DNA from: Candidatus Daviesbacteria bacterium
Lineage (GTDB): Bacteria; Patescibacteriota; Microgenomatia; Daviesbacterales; UBA10151
DNA: 49,505 bases
NCBI GenBank assembly: GCA_016183225.1
Contig: JACPEZ010000004.1
Span: 1 to 49,505, forward strand
Reading direction: 5' to 3'
Below the pieces are notes generated by a model. It saw nothing but the letters and a program-made list of their open reading frames with translations, was not told the origin of the DNA and made no database searches. Below are positions 1-6,752 of the stretch, piece after piece (position 1 is the stretch's first letter; each line of letters starts with the position of its first letter). The position numbers were made by a program, and so were the translations under genes.

Positions 1-527
1 CCCTGGGTGCCGCTTCTGCCTTCAAAAGCGCCCTGCATGGCAGTGGGTTGTTTAGCCGGACTGGGGATAGCAGCCTCTTTCTGCTGCTGGTCTGCTTTTT
101 TTTGTTCTTCAATTATTTTTTTCCGGAGTTCGGCCCGCTGATAAATGCTTCTGTCTCTGTAGCTGGCCTGGTAGTGCAGCAATCTGTTCTTCTGGTCTGT
201 TGGTAAATTTGTGATAATACCATCCATTTCTTCCTCAAATAATAATCTCTCTTTTGCATCCTTTGCTCTTTGTTGATCTTCTTTTAAGGCCTGAAAAAAA
301 GCTTTTTTAGCAGCAGCTATTTCTTTTTGTTCGGTTTCTTCTTGAGCTTTTTTATTAAATTCAATGGTGCCTGTGGAGGGAAATTTCTCCATCCCCGCTA
401 TATCCTGACCTAAACTGACAATAGCCTCAAAAATGCCATTACCTGAAGTTTCCTTTTCAAAATCAGCCTCGTCAAACTCATCATAAAGCCCTGGGATCCC
501 CCCCAAAATTTTCTTGCGAATGTTCAT
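1..527 (-). CDS. Hypothetical charged coiled-coil protein (C-terminus cut by window edge)
   Basis: An open frame starts at an ATG at 527 (MNIRKKILGG...) and stays open for 175 codons until it leaves the window at position 1, so the stop is not visible. An acidic N-terminal third is followed by a long Lys/Glu/Gln-rich region with heptad character, suggesting a helical or coiled-coil protein. The visible end (PSPAKQPTAMQG) is Pro-rich and low in complexity. No catalytic motif or family was recognised. It lies 17 nt downstream of the 66-aa gene on the same strand and may be co-transcribed with it. Confidence 0.65.
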   Translation of the reverse strand, partial: MNIRKKILGGIPGLYDEFDEADFEKETSGNGIFEAIVSLGQDIAGMEKFPSTGTIEFNKKAQEETEQKEIAAAKKAFFQALKEDQQRAKDAKERLLFEEEMDGIITNLPTDQKNRLLHYQASYRDRSIYQRAELRKKIIEEQKKADQQQKEAAIPSPAKQPTAMQGAFEGRSGTQ

Positions 528-544
528 AGATGTTTATTATACAC

Positions 545-745
545 CTATGCGGCTTTTTTTGCTCTATGGAGAGCGATATCTAATATCTCCGCTTTTGAAA
601 GTCTTGGAGCTCCAAGATCACCATGTCCATCATGAAATAATTCTGCGATGACAGTTGTTGGGTTGATTATTACTGGCTTTAGATGCTCTGGATCCCGAAA
701 GTTGAATATCGCGCCTCTTTCCGGTTGTCCGCCTTGATTATTCAT
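545..745 (-). CDS. Small hypothetical protein (66 aa)
   Basis: A complete 66-codon frame (MNNQGGQPERG...ALHRAKKAA). It is soluble, with no membrane segment, and has a basic Ala/Lys C-terminus. No clear Shine-Dalgarno is present, and the family was not recognised. Its position just upstream of the coiled-coil gene on the same strand suggests a two-gene unit. It could be a small regulator or a chance frame. Confidence 0.45.
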   Translation of the reverse strand: MNNQGGQPERGAIFNFRDPEHLKPVIINPTTVIAELFHDGHGDLGAPRLSKAEILDIALHRAKKAA

Positions 746-802
746 AATAAAGCGTTATTTTACTACTTCGTGTCCGAATGTCAAGCGGGGTACAAGATAT
801 TG

Positions 803-885
803 TGCCGGGGAAAGGATTTGAACCTTCACGGGATTGCTCCCACAGCGCCCTAAACGCTGCGTGTCTGCCATTTCACCACCCCGGC
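803..885 (-). tRNA. tRNA-Leu (anticodon UAG)
   Basis: A complete class II cloverleaf on the minus strand. Acceptor arms GCCGGGG and CCCCGGC pair perfectly, anticodon stem CAGCG/CGCTG encloses a loop with anticodon TAG, there is a long variable arm, and a T-arm with TTCAAAT. The 3' CCA is not encoded. It is the first of five leucine tRNA loci in the window. Confidence 0.95.
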
Positions 886-891
886 ATGAAA

Positions 892-1593
892 CTATTTTAA
901 CATAAGCGCCTGTAGGTGAGCTTGGAGTTCTAAAGAGTCATTCAAAGGTTCAAGTTTAATTTTTAAAGCTTTTTCCAGCAGCCAGTCAGCTAGTGCAGGA
1001 TTTTTGGGAAGCAAAGAGCCGTGCATGTAACAGCCAACGGCATTTTTATAAATACAACCCTCGGTTTGATCACCGCCATTATTACCAAAACCCTTGATGA
1101 TTTTTCCTAAAGGCTGCCCGGTTTTTTTAAGATAAGTTTGGCCGGAATGATTCTCAAAACCAACCAATTTTCCAAATTGAGTGTCAATTATTATATTCCC
1201 AATCATCCGTTTATCCCCGGCCACGGTATAAGCCGGAAATAGTCCTACGCCGGGGAGCTTTGGTCTATTGTGTGGTTTGTAGTATTGACCTAACAGTTGG
1301 TATCCACCACAAATAGCAAGAAGAGGTATTCCACGTTCAACCTCTTCTTTAATTATTTTTCCCTTGCCACTAGACTCTAAGTCACTAGCGACTAGACTTT
1401 GTTGTTGATCCTGTCCTCCCCCAAAAAAGAAAATATCACACTCCCCTTTTTTAATTTTTGACTTTAAACTTTTAACTTTTAACTTAACCTCAATTCCCCT
1501 CCACTCTGCCCGTTTTTTCAAGGCAATAATGTTGCCCATGTCACCGTAGATATTCATTAAGTCTGCATATAAATGACCAATAATCAGTTTCAT
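892..1593 (-). CDS. gatD: Lipid II isoglutaminyl synthase, glutaminase subunit GatD
   Basis: Class I glutamine amidotransferase of the CobQ-like type. With MurT it amidates the D-glutamate of the lipid II stem peptide, GatD supplying ammonia from glutamine at the inner membrane face. The 233-aa length is typical. The nucleophile is visible as Cys95 in AICGGYQLLG, the histidine as His191 in CYMHGSLLPKNP, and the GGGQDQQQ glycine-rich segment lies near residue 58. Its ATG overlaps the stop of murT by 4 nt, so the pair is translationally coupled. Residues 65-78 (SLVASDLESSGKGK) include a short repetitive DNA stretch (CACTAG/GACTAG units, about 1366-1400) that may be a small expansion. Confidence 0.93.
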   Translation of the reverse strand: MKLIIGHLYADLMNIYGDMGNIIALKKRAEWRGIEVKLKVKSLKSKIKKGECDIFFFGGGQDQQQSLVASDLESSGKGKIIKEEVERGIPLLAICGGYQLLGQYYKPHNRPKLPGVGLFPAYTVAGDKRMIGNIIIDTQFGKLVGFENHSGQTYLKKTGQPLGKIIKGFGNNGGDQTEGCIYKNAVGCYMHGSLLPKNPALADWLLEKALKIKLEPLNDSLELQAHLQALMLK

Positions 1594-2750
1594 GTTTCCT
1601 CCCAGTAGCGCTTTTTAAGAATCTTTTGCAGCTCAAGCATGGCAGTATATGTAGGCATGATGAAAAGAGACCCTTTTAGGCCTTTTCTGGCCTCTTGCAG
1701 GGCCTTTTTCAGGTTTGGTTCAACTACAGCCTTTAAGTCTGCATATTTTAACCTGACTGCCAAATCATAAGCTCTGGTTCCGGAAACATAAGTATGATTT
1801 TTGGGAAGAAGCTCAAATTCACTATCCCAAATCCATGATACGTCAGTGCCATCGGCTATGTTGTCGTTTAGAGCTAAAAGCAATCTGTCCCGGGGTTTGA
1901 CATGCGGAGCAATGGTTTTAAACACTTCTGTAGCCCCGGCCGGATTTTTAATCAGGAAAATATAGCCAAATGGCAATTTCTCAAACCGTCCAAAAGCCGG
2001 CTGAAAATTAGTTAAATTTTTAACCGGTAAATTTAGCAGTTTGGCACAAGTAATGGCTGCCAAGGCATCATAAATATGATACATTCCCGGCAGATTAATT
2101 TTAAATATTAAATTTTTAATTTTAAATTCTGAACCGTTTAAGCCATTGAGTTTAATATTTTTAAGATCCTTTTTGCCAAATTCTTTAGTATTACTGAAAC
2201 AATTTTTCAGCTTAGCTAAATCTGGCTCGTCCGCGTTTATCAAAACAGTAGTTTTGGGATCAAGTTTAGATAATGTATCGCACCAGTCATTGACTATTTT
2301 ATCCACTTCCCCGTATCTGTCCAGTTGATCACGGGAAACATTTAAGAAAATAATAATATCAGGTTTTATTTTTGGGACTACTGAATTAAAAGCAGCCTCA
2401 TCCAGCTCCCAAATGCCGAGTCGGTAGTCGGTAGTCGGTAGTCGGTAGTCGGCGATTAAAGCAGAGGCGATGCCTCTTTCCAGATTTGAACCCGTATGGT
2501 TTCTGATTACTTTTAATCCTGCTTCTTGGGCTATATGGGCCAGGATTCTGGCCGTAGTGGTTTTGCCGTTGGTGCCGGTGATAACTATGTTTTTAGGGAT
2601 ATTTATTATGAGTTTTTCAATTAATTTAGGTTCAATTTTTAAAGCATATAGACCGGGCGCGGCAGAGCCGCCGCCGATATGAAAAAATCTGGTCAGGAGG
2701 GCAATAATTTTCCCTGCCAGAATTGCCAAAAGTAACCGCATATAAGGCAT
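1590..2750 (-). CDS. murT: Lipid II isoglutaminyl synthase, Mur-ligase subunit MurT
   Basis: ATP-dependent Mur-ligase-like subunit that activates D-Glu of lipid II for amidation with GatD. The P-loop TGTNGKTTTAR lies near residues 58-68, ELDEAAF marks the central ligase site, and the C-terminal domain (NDNIADGTDVSWIWD) is the DUF1727 type. I chose the ATG at 2750 (MPYMRLL) because it directly follows the upstream stop; the frame is open to 2780. The Cys4 zinc-ribbon insert of staphylococcal MurT is not seen: the region LINADEPDLAKLKNCFSN... has one Cys and runs straight into the ligase core. A heptanucleotide tandem repeat adds a DYRLPTTDYRLG insert before the ELDEA motif. Confidence 0.92.
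   Translation of the reverse strand: MPYMRLLLAILAGKIIALLTRFFHIGGGSAAPGLYALKIEPKLIEKLIINIPKNIVITGTNGKTTTARILAHIAQEAGLKVIRNHTGSNLERGIASALIADYRLPTTDYRLGIWELDEAAFNSVVPKIKPDIIIFLNVSRDQLDRYGEVDKIVNDWCDTLSKLDPKTTVLINADEPDLAKLKNCFSNTKEFGKKDLKNIKLNGLNGSEFKIKNLIFKINLPGMYHIYDALAAITCAKLLNLPVKNLTNFQPAFGRFEKLPFGYIFLIKNPAGATEVFKTIAPHVKPRDRLLLALNDNIADGTDVSWIWDSEFELLPKNHTYVSGTRAYDLAVRLKYADLKAVVEPNLKKALQEARKGLKGSLFIMPTYTAMLELQKILKKRYWEET
2421..2453. repeat. In-frame tandem heptamer repeat (TCGGTAG x4.6) inside murT
   Basis: Four exact tandem copies of TCGGTAG plus a partial fifth. On the murT strand they encode a DYRLPTTDYRLG-like insert between the N-terminal ligase region and the ELDEAAF motif. Because the unit is 7 bp, any change in copy number other than a multiple of three would shift the murT frame, so this could act as a phase-variable or slippage-prone site. 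Confidence 0.85.
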
Positions 2751-2751
2751 T

Positions 2752-3288
2752 TTACCGCAAATCCGGTTGTCCTGAAACACCCGCTATTTTGATGAAGCTA
2801 TCCAGATCTTTCATAAAAAAGGCTACCTTTTTACCCCAGTGGGGTGAGGCCGCATAAACTCTGTTCATTTGATAGGGATCTGTCAAACCTTTATCCAGAT
2901 AATTTTCCCGCAAGCCCCGCGCTACCTCAAAAATACCCTCTCTCCATGACTTAAAGTAAATAGCCTGATTTCCATAAACTCCCCATCCCCAGGCATTATA
3001 TCCTCCGGGAATTTGTTTGCCAAAAGTAGATTCCACCCCCGAAATTGCGGGCACCAGTTTCCAGTCAAGATCATACTCATTGGCCGCATCAATAAAATCC
3101 TGGGCATGATATTCCAGGGGAGAGTTGTATTTCTTAAAATAATCGGCCAGCACCCTGGCTTTTTCGTCCAAAACTTTGGCCTGTATTCTAACAGAGGGAG
3201 AAATTTCCTTTGCAGGTTTAGCTAGTACCGCGGATTGGGAAAAAATCAGGGAAACGGCAATGGCAAACGCCAATGGTAGTTTATTCAT
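2752..3288 (-). CDS. Secreted lysozyme-like / glucosaminidase-type peptidoglycan hydrolase
   Basis: 178 aa from the chosen ATG at 3288 (MNKLPLAFAIAVSL), which gives a clean signal peptide ending near VLAKPA; the frame is open to 3330. The mature part has a lysozyme-like fold: WKLVPAISGVESTFGKQ carries the probable catalytic Glu, followed by NAWGWGVYGN and SWREGIFEVARGLRENY. This matches the mannosyl-glycoprotein endo-beta-N-acetylglucosaminidase or SLT-like families that cut glycan strands. It precedes murT by 1 nt and follows a paralogue, so this looks like a cell-wall operon. Confidence 0.75.
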   Translation of the reverse strand: MNKLPLAFAIAVSLIFSQSAVLAKPAKEISPSVRIQAKVLDEKARVLADYFKKYNSPLEYHAQDFIDAANEYDLDWKLVPAISGVESTFGKQIPGGYNAWGWGVYGNQAIYFKSWREGIFEVARGLRENYLDKGLTDPYQMNRVYAASPHWGKKVAFFMKDLDSFIKIAGVSGQPDLR

Positions 3289-3342
3289 AAAATAGTCCTG
3301 TAGTATAGCAGAAATAAAGCGTAATGTCAAGCTTACTGAAGT

Positions 3343-3918
3343 TTATTGAAGTTCCAGCATGAAGGATTTAACTCCTCTGGCCCAGTCCCCGCCTTTTTTA
3401 AGAGAGGGAGGAGTATATTTGGCCATGATCTTATCCGGCGTGTTTAAGCCCTGGTTTAAATAATCCTGTTTTAGAGCTTTGCCCACTTTTTCCACAGCCT
3501 CTTCCCAGGAGGAAAACCTGATGACCAGATTGCCGTAGATGCCGTAACCAAAAGGGTTGTAGGAATTTTTAATGACTTTCTTTCCCCCGTTGCTTTCCTG
3601 CATGGCAATGGCCGGTAAAAGTTTCCAGTCCAGCCCGTATTTATCAGCCACTTCAATAAAATGACTGTTTAATCCGGCAAGAGGAGATTTGTAACCCTCA
3701 AAAAAGTTTTTTACCAGCAAAGATCTGCCATCCAGAAAAATAATATCCTGGGCAAGTCTGTTATTGTCCGGCGGCAGGGCCGAATACAGCTTGAAGTTTT
3801 GGTTTTGAGGAGCAATGATTTGATCGGCTGACAAATAGATCAGAAAAAAAATACTGAATAGCAAAGTTGTGATGACGGCCCCAAACCACGCCGCCACCAG
3901 GGTAGGTTTAATGTCCAT
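3343..3918 (-). CDS. Membrane-anchored lysozyme-like protein (paralogue of the next gene)
   Basis: 191 aa with an N-terminal membrane segment at about residues 8-30 (VAAWFGAVITTLLFSIFFLIYL) and an extracytoplasmic domain homologous to the 2752-3288 product: LDWKLLPAIAMQESNGGKK, NPFGYGIYGN, SSWEEAVEKVGKALKQDYLNQGL. The Glu in MQESNGG is the likely catalytic residue. The tandem pair has one exported and one membrane-tethered copy, suggesting divided labour in wall remodelling. A gap of about 54 nt separates it from its partner. Confidence 0.75.
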   Translation of the reverse strand: MDIKPTLVAAWFGAVITTLLFSIFFLIYLSADQIIAPQNQNFKLYSALPPDNNRLAQDIIFLDGRSLLVKNFFEGYKSPLAGLNSHFIEVADKYGLDWKLLPAIAMQESNGGKKVIKNSYNPFGYGIYGNLVIRFSSWEEAVEKVGKALKQDYLNQGLNTPDKIMAKYTPPSLKKGGDWARGVKSFMLELQ

Positions 3919-3957
3919 CTGCTTAAAATTTATTAAGATTATATTTAGACCTAAAAC

Positions 3958-4914
3958 TTAAGAAATGTCAAGTATAACTTTGGCCAGGCGTTCCGGATCG
4001 TGGCGCAGCAGGTGTTCTCTAATGTGATAAACAGCCAGACGGGATTTAATTATTTTAAGCTTATTCGACACTTTTGCGCAAAGTTCGTCGTCAATTTCCA
4101 CGGGTTCCTGGCCGTCTTTTTTGTATACTCTTAAAATCTCCCTGCTTAAGCCGTTTGAATTCCCGATCGCGTAATTTATTCTGTTTTTATCTTCCAGGTA
4201 TTTTATAAACACTTTTAAGTAATCCGAGGCCTTAAACGAATCCGTCTCCCCTTTTTTGGTCATTAAATTCAAAATCAGAATAACTTTAGCTTTGGAGTTT
4301 ACTACAGCGTCGCGGATGCCGTTTACCAGAAGATGAGGCAGCAGCGAAGTGTAAAGGTCGCCTGACGAGAAAATAATCTTGTCTGCTTGCTTGATGGCTT
4401 TGATCACTTCCGGGTTGGGATCCGGATTGGAATCAAAATAAATTCTCATGATTTTGTCTTTGGGATTGTAATCTTCTGCCAGACCGCGCAAATCAATTCT
4501 GGTTTCCCCTTCAATTTCCTCGCCGGTTTCCAGTTTGGCAATTAAATTTAAATCCGAAAGAGCTACCGGCAGAACCCTGGCTCTGATGCGAAAAAGCATT
4601 CTTTCAGCATCCAGTCCCCTGTCCGGTCCTTTGTAATTTTGTTCCAGACGGGCGGCTATCAAATTGCCCAGACTATGGCCTTTGAGCGGGCCTTTGACAT
4701 CCTCCAACCGGTCGTCAAACAGTTTTTGGGCCACCTGGCGCTGCCGGGGATCTTCCATCAAAGCCAGTAAACACTGGCGCATGTCGCCGGGCGGTAAAAT
4801 CCCCAGTTCGGTGCGCAGTTTGCCTGATGATCCGCCCGAGTCCCATGTTCCCACCACGGCTGTAATAAGCTGGGGTTGATTCAGCTCAACCAGTCCCCGC
4901 AGCAGCGAAAAATG
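3958..4914 (-). CDS. YvcK/CofD-like protein (gluconeogenesis factor family), 5' end missing
   Basis: Members bind UDP-sugars and, in Firmicutes, are needed for growth on gluconeogenic substrates and for cell-wall balance. Visible family motifs are GTWDSGGSSGKLR, ELGILPPGDMRQCLLALM and the ISSGDLYTSLLPHLLV segment. The first in-frame start-like codon is a GTG at 4857, but family-like sequence (GHFSLLRGLVELNQP) continues upstream to about 4914. There the frame runs into tRNA-Leu sequence and meets a stop at 4933-4935. The expected N-terminal nucleotide-binding glycine motif (IGGGTG type) is absent. The gene therefore lacks roughly its first 10-15 residues and probably its own start, by deletion or assembly error. 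Confidence 0.8.
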   Translation of the reverse strand, partial: HFSLLRGLVELNQPQLITAVVGTWDSGGSSGKLRTELGILPPGDMRQCLLALMEDPRQRQVAQKLFDDRLEDVKGPLKGHSLGNLIAARLEQNYKGPDRGLDAERMLFRIRARVLPVALSDLNLIAKLETGEEIEGETRIDLRGLAEDYNPKDKIMRIYFDSNPDPNPEVIKAIKQADKIIFSSGDLYTSLLPHLLVNGIRDAVVNSKAKVILILNLMTKKGETDSFKASDYLKVFIKYLEDKNRINYAIGNSNGLSREILRVYKKDGQEPVEIDDELCAKVSNKLKIIKSRLAVYHIREHLLRHDPERLAKVILDIS

Positions 4915-4983
4915 TCCGTATACACGCAGCCCTCAGAAGGCTGTGAGCGCAAGCTCGTGGAGGTTCAAATCCTCTCCTCGGCA
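4914..4983 (+). tRNA. tRNA-Leu (anticodon CAG), 5'-truncated
   Basis: From about 4918 the sequence is a normal tRNA-Leu: D-arm 3' strand, anticodon stem CAGCC/GGCTG with anticodon CAG, variable arm TGAGCGCAAGCTCGT, T-arm with TTCAAAT, and 3' acceptor CCTCGGC plus A. The matching 5' acceptor GCCGAGG and the start of the D-arm are absent; that place is occupied by yvcK codons read on the other strand. As written the tRNA cannot fold an acceptor stem. Confidence 0.75.
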
Positions 4984-4989
4984 CTGAAT

Positions 4990-5072
4990 GCGGACGTGGT
5001 GAAACGGTATACACGCAGCCTTGAGGTGGCTGTGCCCGAAAGGGTGTGGAGGTTCAACTCCTCTCGTCCGCA
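4990..5072 (+). tRNA. tRNA-Leu (anticodon GAG)
   Basis: A complete class II tRNA: acceptor GCGGACG/CGTCCGC, anticodon stem CAGCC/GGCTG with GAG, a long variable arm, and T-loop TTCAACT. It sits 6 nt after the truncated tRNA-Leu(CAG) and 5 nt before the tRNA-Val half, so these formed one tRNA cluster. Confidence 0.95.
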
Positions 5073-5077
5073 CATTT

Positions 5078-5121
5078 GGACAAGTAGCTCAGTTGGTTAG
5101 AGCACCTCGTTTACATCGAGG
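5078..5121 (+). tRNA. 5' half of tRNA-Val (UAC), split by the integrative element
   Basis: The acceptor 5' strand GGACAAG, TA, D-arm GCTC...GAGC, and full anticodon arm CCTCG-TTTACAT-CGAGG (anticodon TAC) are present. After 5121 the sequence leaves the tRNA pattern and no T-arm follows. The missing variable/T-arm/acceptor part is found at 18671-18699, where CTTGTCC is the exact complement of GGACAAG. Confidence 0.88.
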
Positions 5122-5160
5122 AAGAGAAGTGGTATGCTTAGCGCACTGAGCGATTTTTAA

Positions 5161-5234
5161 GGGCACTTAGCTCAGTTGGTAGAGCGTCTCGTTTACACCG
5201 AGAAGGTTCGTAGGTTCGAGACCTACAGTGCCCA
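5161..5234 (+). tRNA. tRNA-Val (anticodon UAC), intact, just inside the element
   Basis: A complete cloverleaf: acceptor GGGCACT/AGTGCCC plus A, D-arm GCTC/GAGC, anticodon arm TCTCG-TTTACAC-CGAGA, T-arm GTAGG-TTCGAGA-CCTAC. It has the same anticodon as the tRNA split 40 bp to the left, but different acceptor and T-stem sequences. If the element ends are as inferred, this copy arrived with the element and supplies the isoacceptor the insertion destroys. Confidence 0.95.
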
Positions 5235-5338
5235 CACAGAGAGTGGAAGTCCTCCAATTCGGTACGGGGGGAGGATACGGCCAGGTAACTGGTGCGATTA
5301 AAGACTTCTGCAAGGTAACTCTCTCTTTATTCAAAACT

Positions 5339-6379
5339 ATGGATAAAGAGACGTTACGCTTACTGATAAAAAAATTTAAAGATCATAGGCAAAGAAGGTG
5401 GAAATCAGCCAAAACCACAGCTAATAATGCTTATTTCTTTAATCTTTTACTGGAATATTTAGATACTCCTTTTAACCGTGAAGCGATCATCAAATTCTTC
5501 AATTACCTGTCAGACAGGGAGCTTTCAGAAAGTACAAGAAGGCAAGCTGAAACTGCTATTCTGGCGTTTGCAGACTGGTTGTTTTATGAAGACATAATTC
5601 CAAAAAAGTGGACAATAAATATTGATAGAACTTATGTTCACAGAAAGCCCAGGATTCTTCCTTCTCAAACAGAAGTCTTGGAGCTGATAAAAAAAGCTAC
5701 AGAACCAGGTAGATTCGACAGCAGATTATCTACCTTTTCAAAAATGGAACACAGAGCTTGTTTGTGTTTTATTGTAGTAGCTTGCGGTGGTAGGAATTAT
5801 GAAACTTCCCAGATTCTAAGGGAACATGTATCTATATCCGGTAATCAGCTAACAATTGTGGAGGGTAAAAATGGGCCTAGAAATGCAGCAATTCCAGCAG
5901 TCCCCTGGCTGGTTGAGGATTTAACAAGAAGGGTAAATGGAGAGCGTACAGCAGATGAACTCAAAACTCTAAGTGACAGAACCCATTACAAAGAAAGTGA
6001 TTTAGAGAGGCTGTTTGTGGTCAATGAAAAAAAATTAGAGGAAACAATGCGGAAAGCTGGAAAATTATTCGGAAGTCCTATGAATGTGCACGATCTAAGA
6101 AGGATTTTTGCACGGGACCTAAAGAAAAATGGTGCTTCTATTGATGATATTAAGGACGCAATGGGTCATAGAGCTATTGAAACGACCATGAAATATCTGG
6201 AATATGACACCTCAACTCAGGCTAAGACCTTAAAGAATTATAGTTCAGAAGCCAGGAAGTACAGGACTCAGGAAGAAAAGGTAAAAGAGCTTATTAGTCA
6301 TGCCTGGGAAATAGGAAGGGTTATTGGTGGTGGGGACTTTAAAAAAGGTATTTTGAATTTAAGGGTAAAAATTAACTAA
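5339..6379 (+). CDS. Tyrosine recombinase / integrase (left end of element)
   Basis: 346 aa from the ATG at 5339 (MDKETLRLLIKKF). An N-terminal SAM-like core-binding region (about 1-100) is followed by the catalytic domain. Catalytic residues are visible: Arg152 (CGGRNYETS), Lys177 (VEGKNGP), His251-x-x-Arg254 (VHDLRRIF), His277 (MGHRAIE) and Tyr286 (TTMKYLEYD). The frame is open back into the tRNA-Val gene at 5228, but a start inside a tRNA is unlikely; no strong Shine-Dalgarno precedes 5339, so the start is moderately certain. Its position beside the split tRNA makes it the prime candidate for integrating the element. Confidence 0.88.
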   Translation: MDKETLRLLIKKFKDHRQRRWKSAKTTANNAYFFNLLLEYLDTPFNREAIIKFFNYLSDRELSESTRRQAETAILAFADWLFYEDIIPKKWTINIDRTYVHRKPRILPSQTEVLELIKKATEPGRFDSRLSTFSKMEHRACLCFIVVACGGRNYETSQILREHVSISGNQLTIVEGKNGPRNAAIPAVPWLVEDLTRRVNGERTADELKTLSDRTHYKESDLERLFVVNEKKLEETMRKAGKLFGSPMNVHDLRRIFARDLKKNGASIDDIKDAMGHRAIETTMKYLEYDTSTQAKTLKNYSSEARKYRTQEEKVKELISHAWEIGRVIGGGDFKKGILNLRVKIN

Positions 6380-6479
6380 AATATTTAAGCTCATCCCTCA
6401 TCACGCCCCTTTATAGTTTCAGTCCAGGTATGTGGATCAGTAGCACAGATTGATCCGTCACAAGCTTGATAATCATGCT

Positions 6480-6752
6480 TCATTCCCAGAACGGCCTACT
6501 TTTTGTTTCCCTGAACATTTCTACAACTTCAGAGGTCAGTACAGAGTCAAAGAGTAAAACAGTTTCAGCTTCTACCCTGGAAACACCTAAATCTTCCAGA
6601 AGCTTAATTGGCATTTCCTTAAACTCAATTAAAAAATTATAGTGTTCTTTGTTATCTTTTAGTAAAATCCTTAACTGTTTCAGTTCTGTGAAATATTGGG
6701 CAATTTTGCAAAGCCGGATATTTTCTTTTGTATCCCTTGGTAGTTTAGTCAT
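6480..6752 (-). CDS. Small hypothetical protein coupled to the helicase-like ATPase
   Basis: 90 aa from the ATG at 6752 (MTKLPRDTKENIRLCKIAQYF). That start overlaps the stop of the upstream 617-aa gene by 8 nt (ATGACTAA), which implies translational coupling. It is predicted mostly helical, with LLEDLGVSRVEAETVLLFDSVL near the C-terminus. No family was recognised. The coupling suggests a partner of the ATPase, such as a loader or copy-control factor. Confidence 0.6.
   Translation of the reverse strand: MTKLPRDTKENIRLCKIAQYFTELKQLRILLKDNKEHYNFLIEFKEMPIKLLEDLGVSRVEAETVLLFDSVLTSEVVEMFRETKSRPFWE

Noticed and set aside
4876..5100. Plus-strand frame of 74 codons
   Set aside because: It runs through two tRNA-Leu genes; its codons are tRNA sequence.
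5228..5338. Upstream extension of the left integrase frame into tRNA-Val
   Set aside because: It starts at a GTG inside the tRNA T-arm/acceptor and has no integrase-like sequence; the ATG at 5339 is preferred.
6434..6456. Inverted words GGATCA / TGATCC between the integrase and the 90-aa gene
   Set aside because: Only 6-bp arms with an 11-nt loop and no T-run; too weak to call a terminator or att site.
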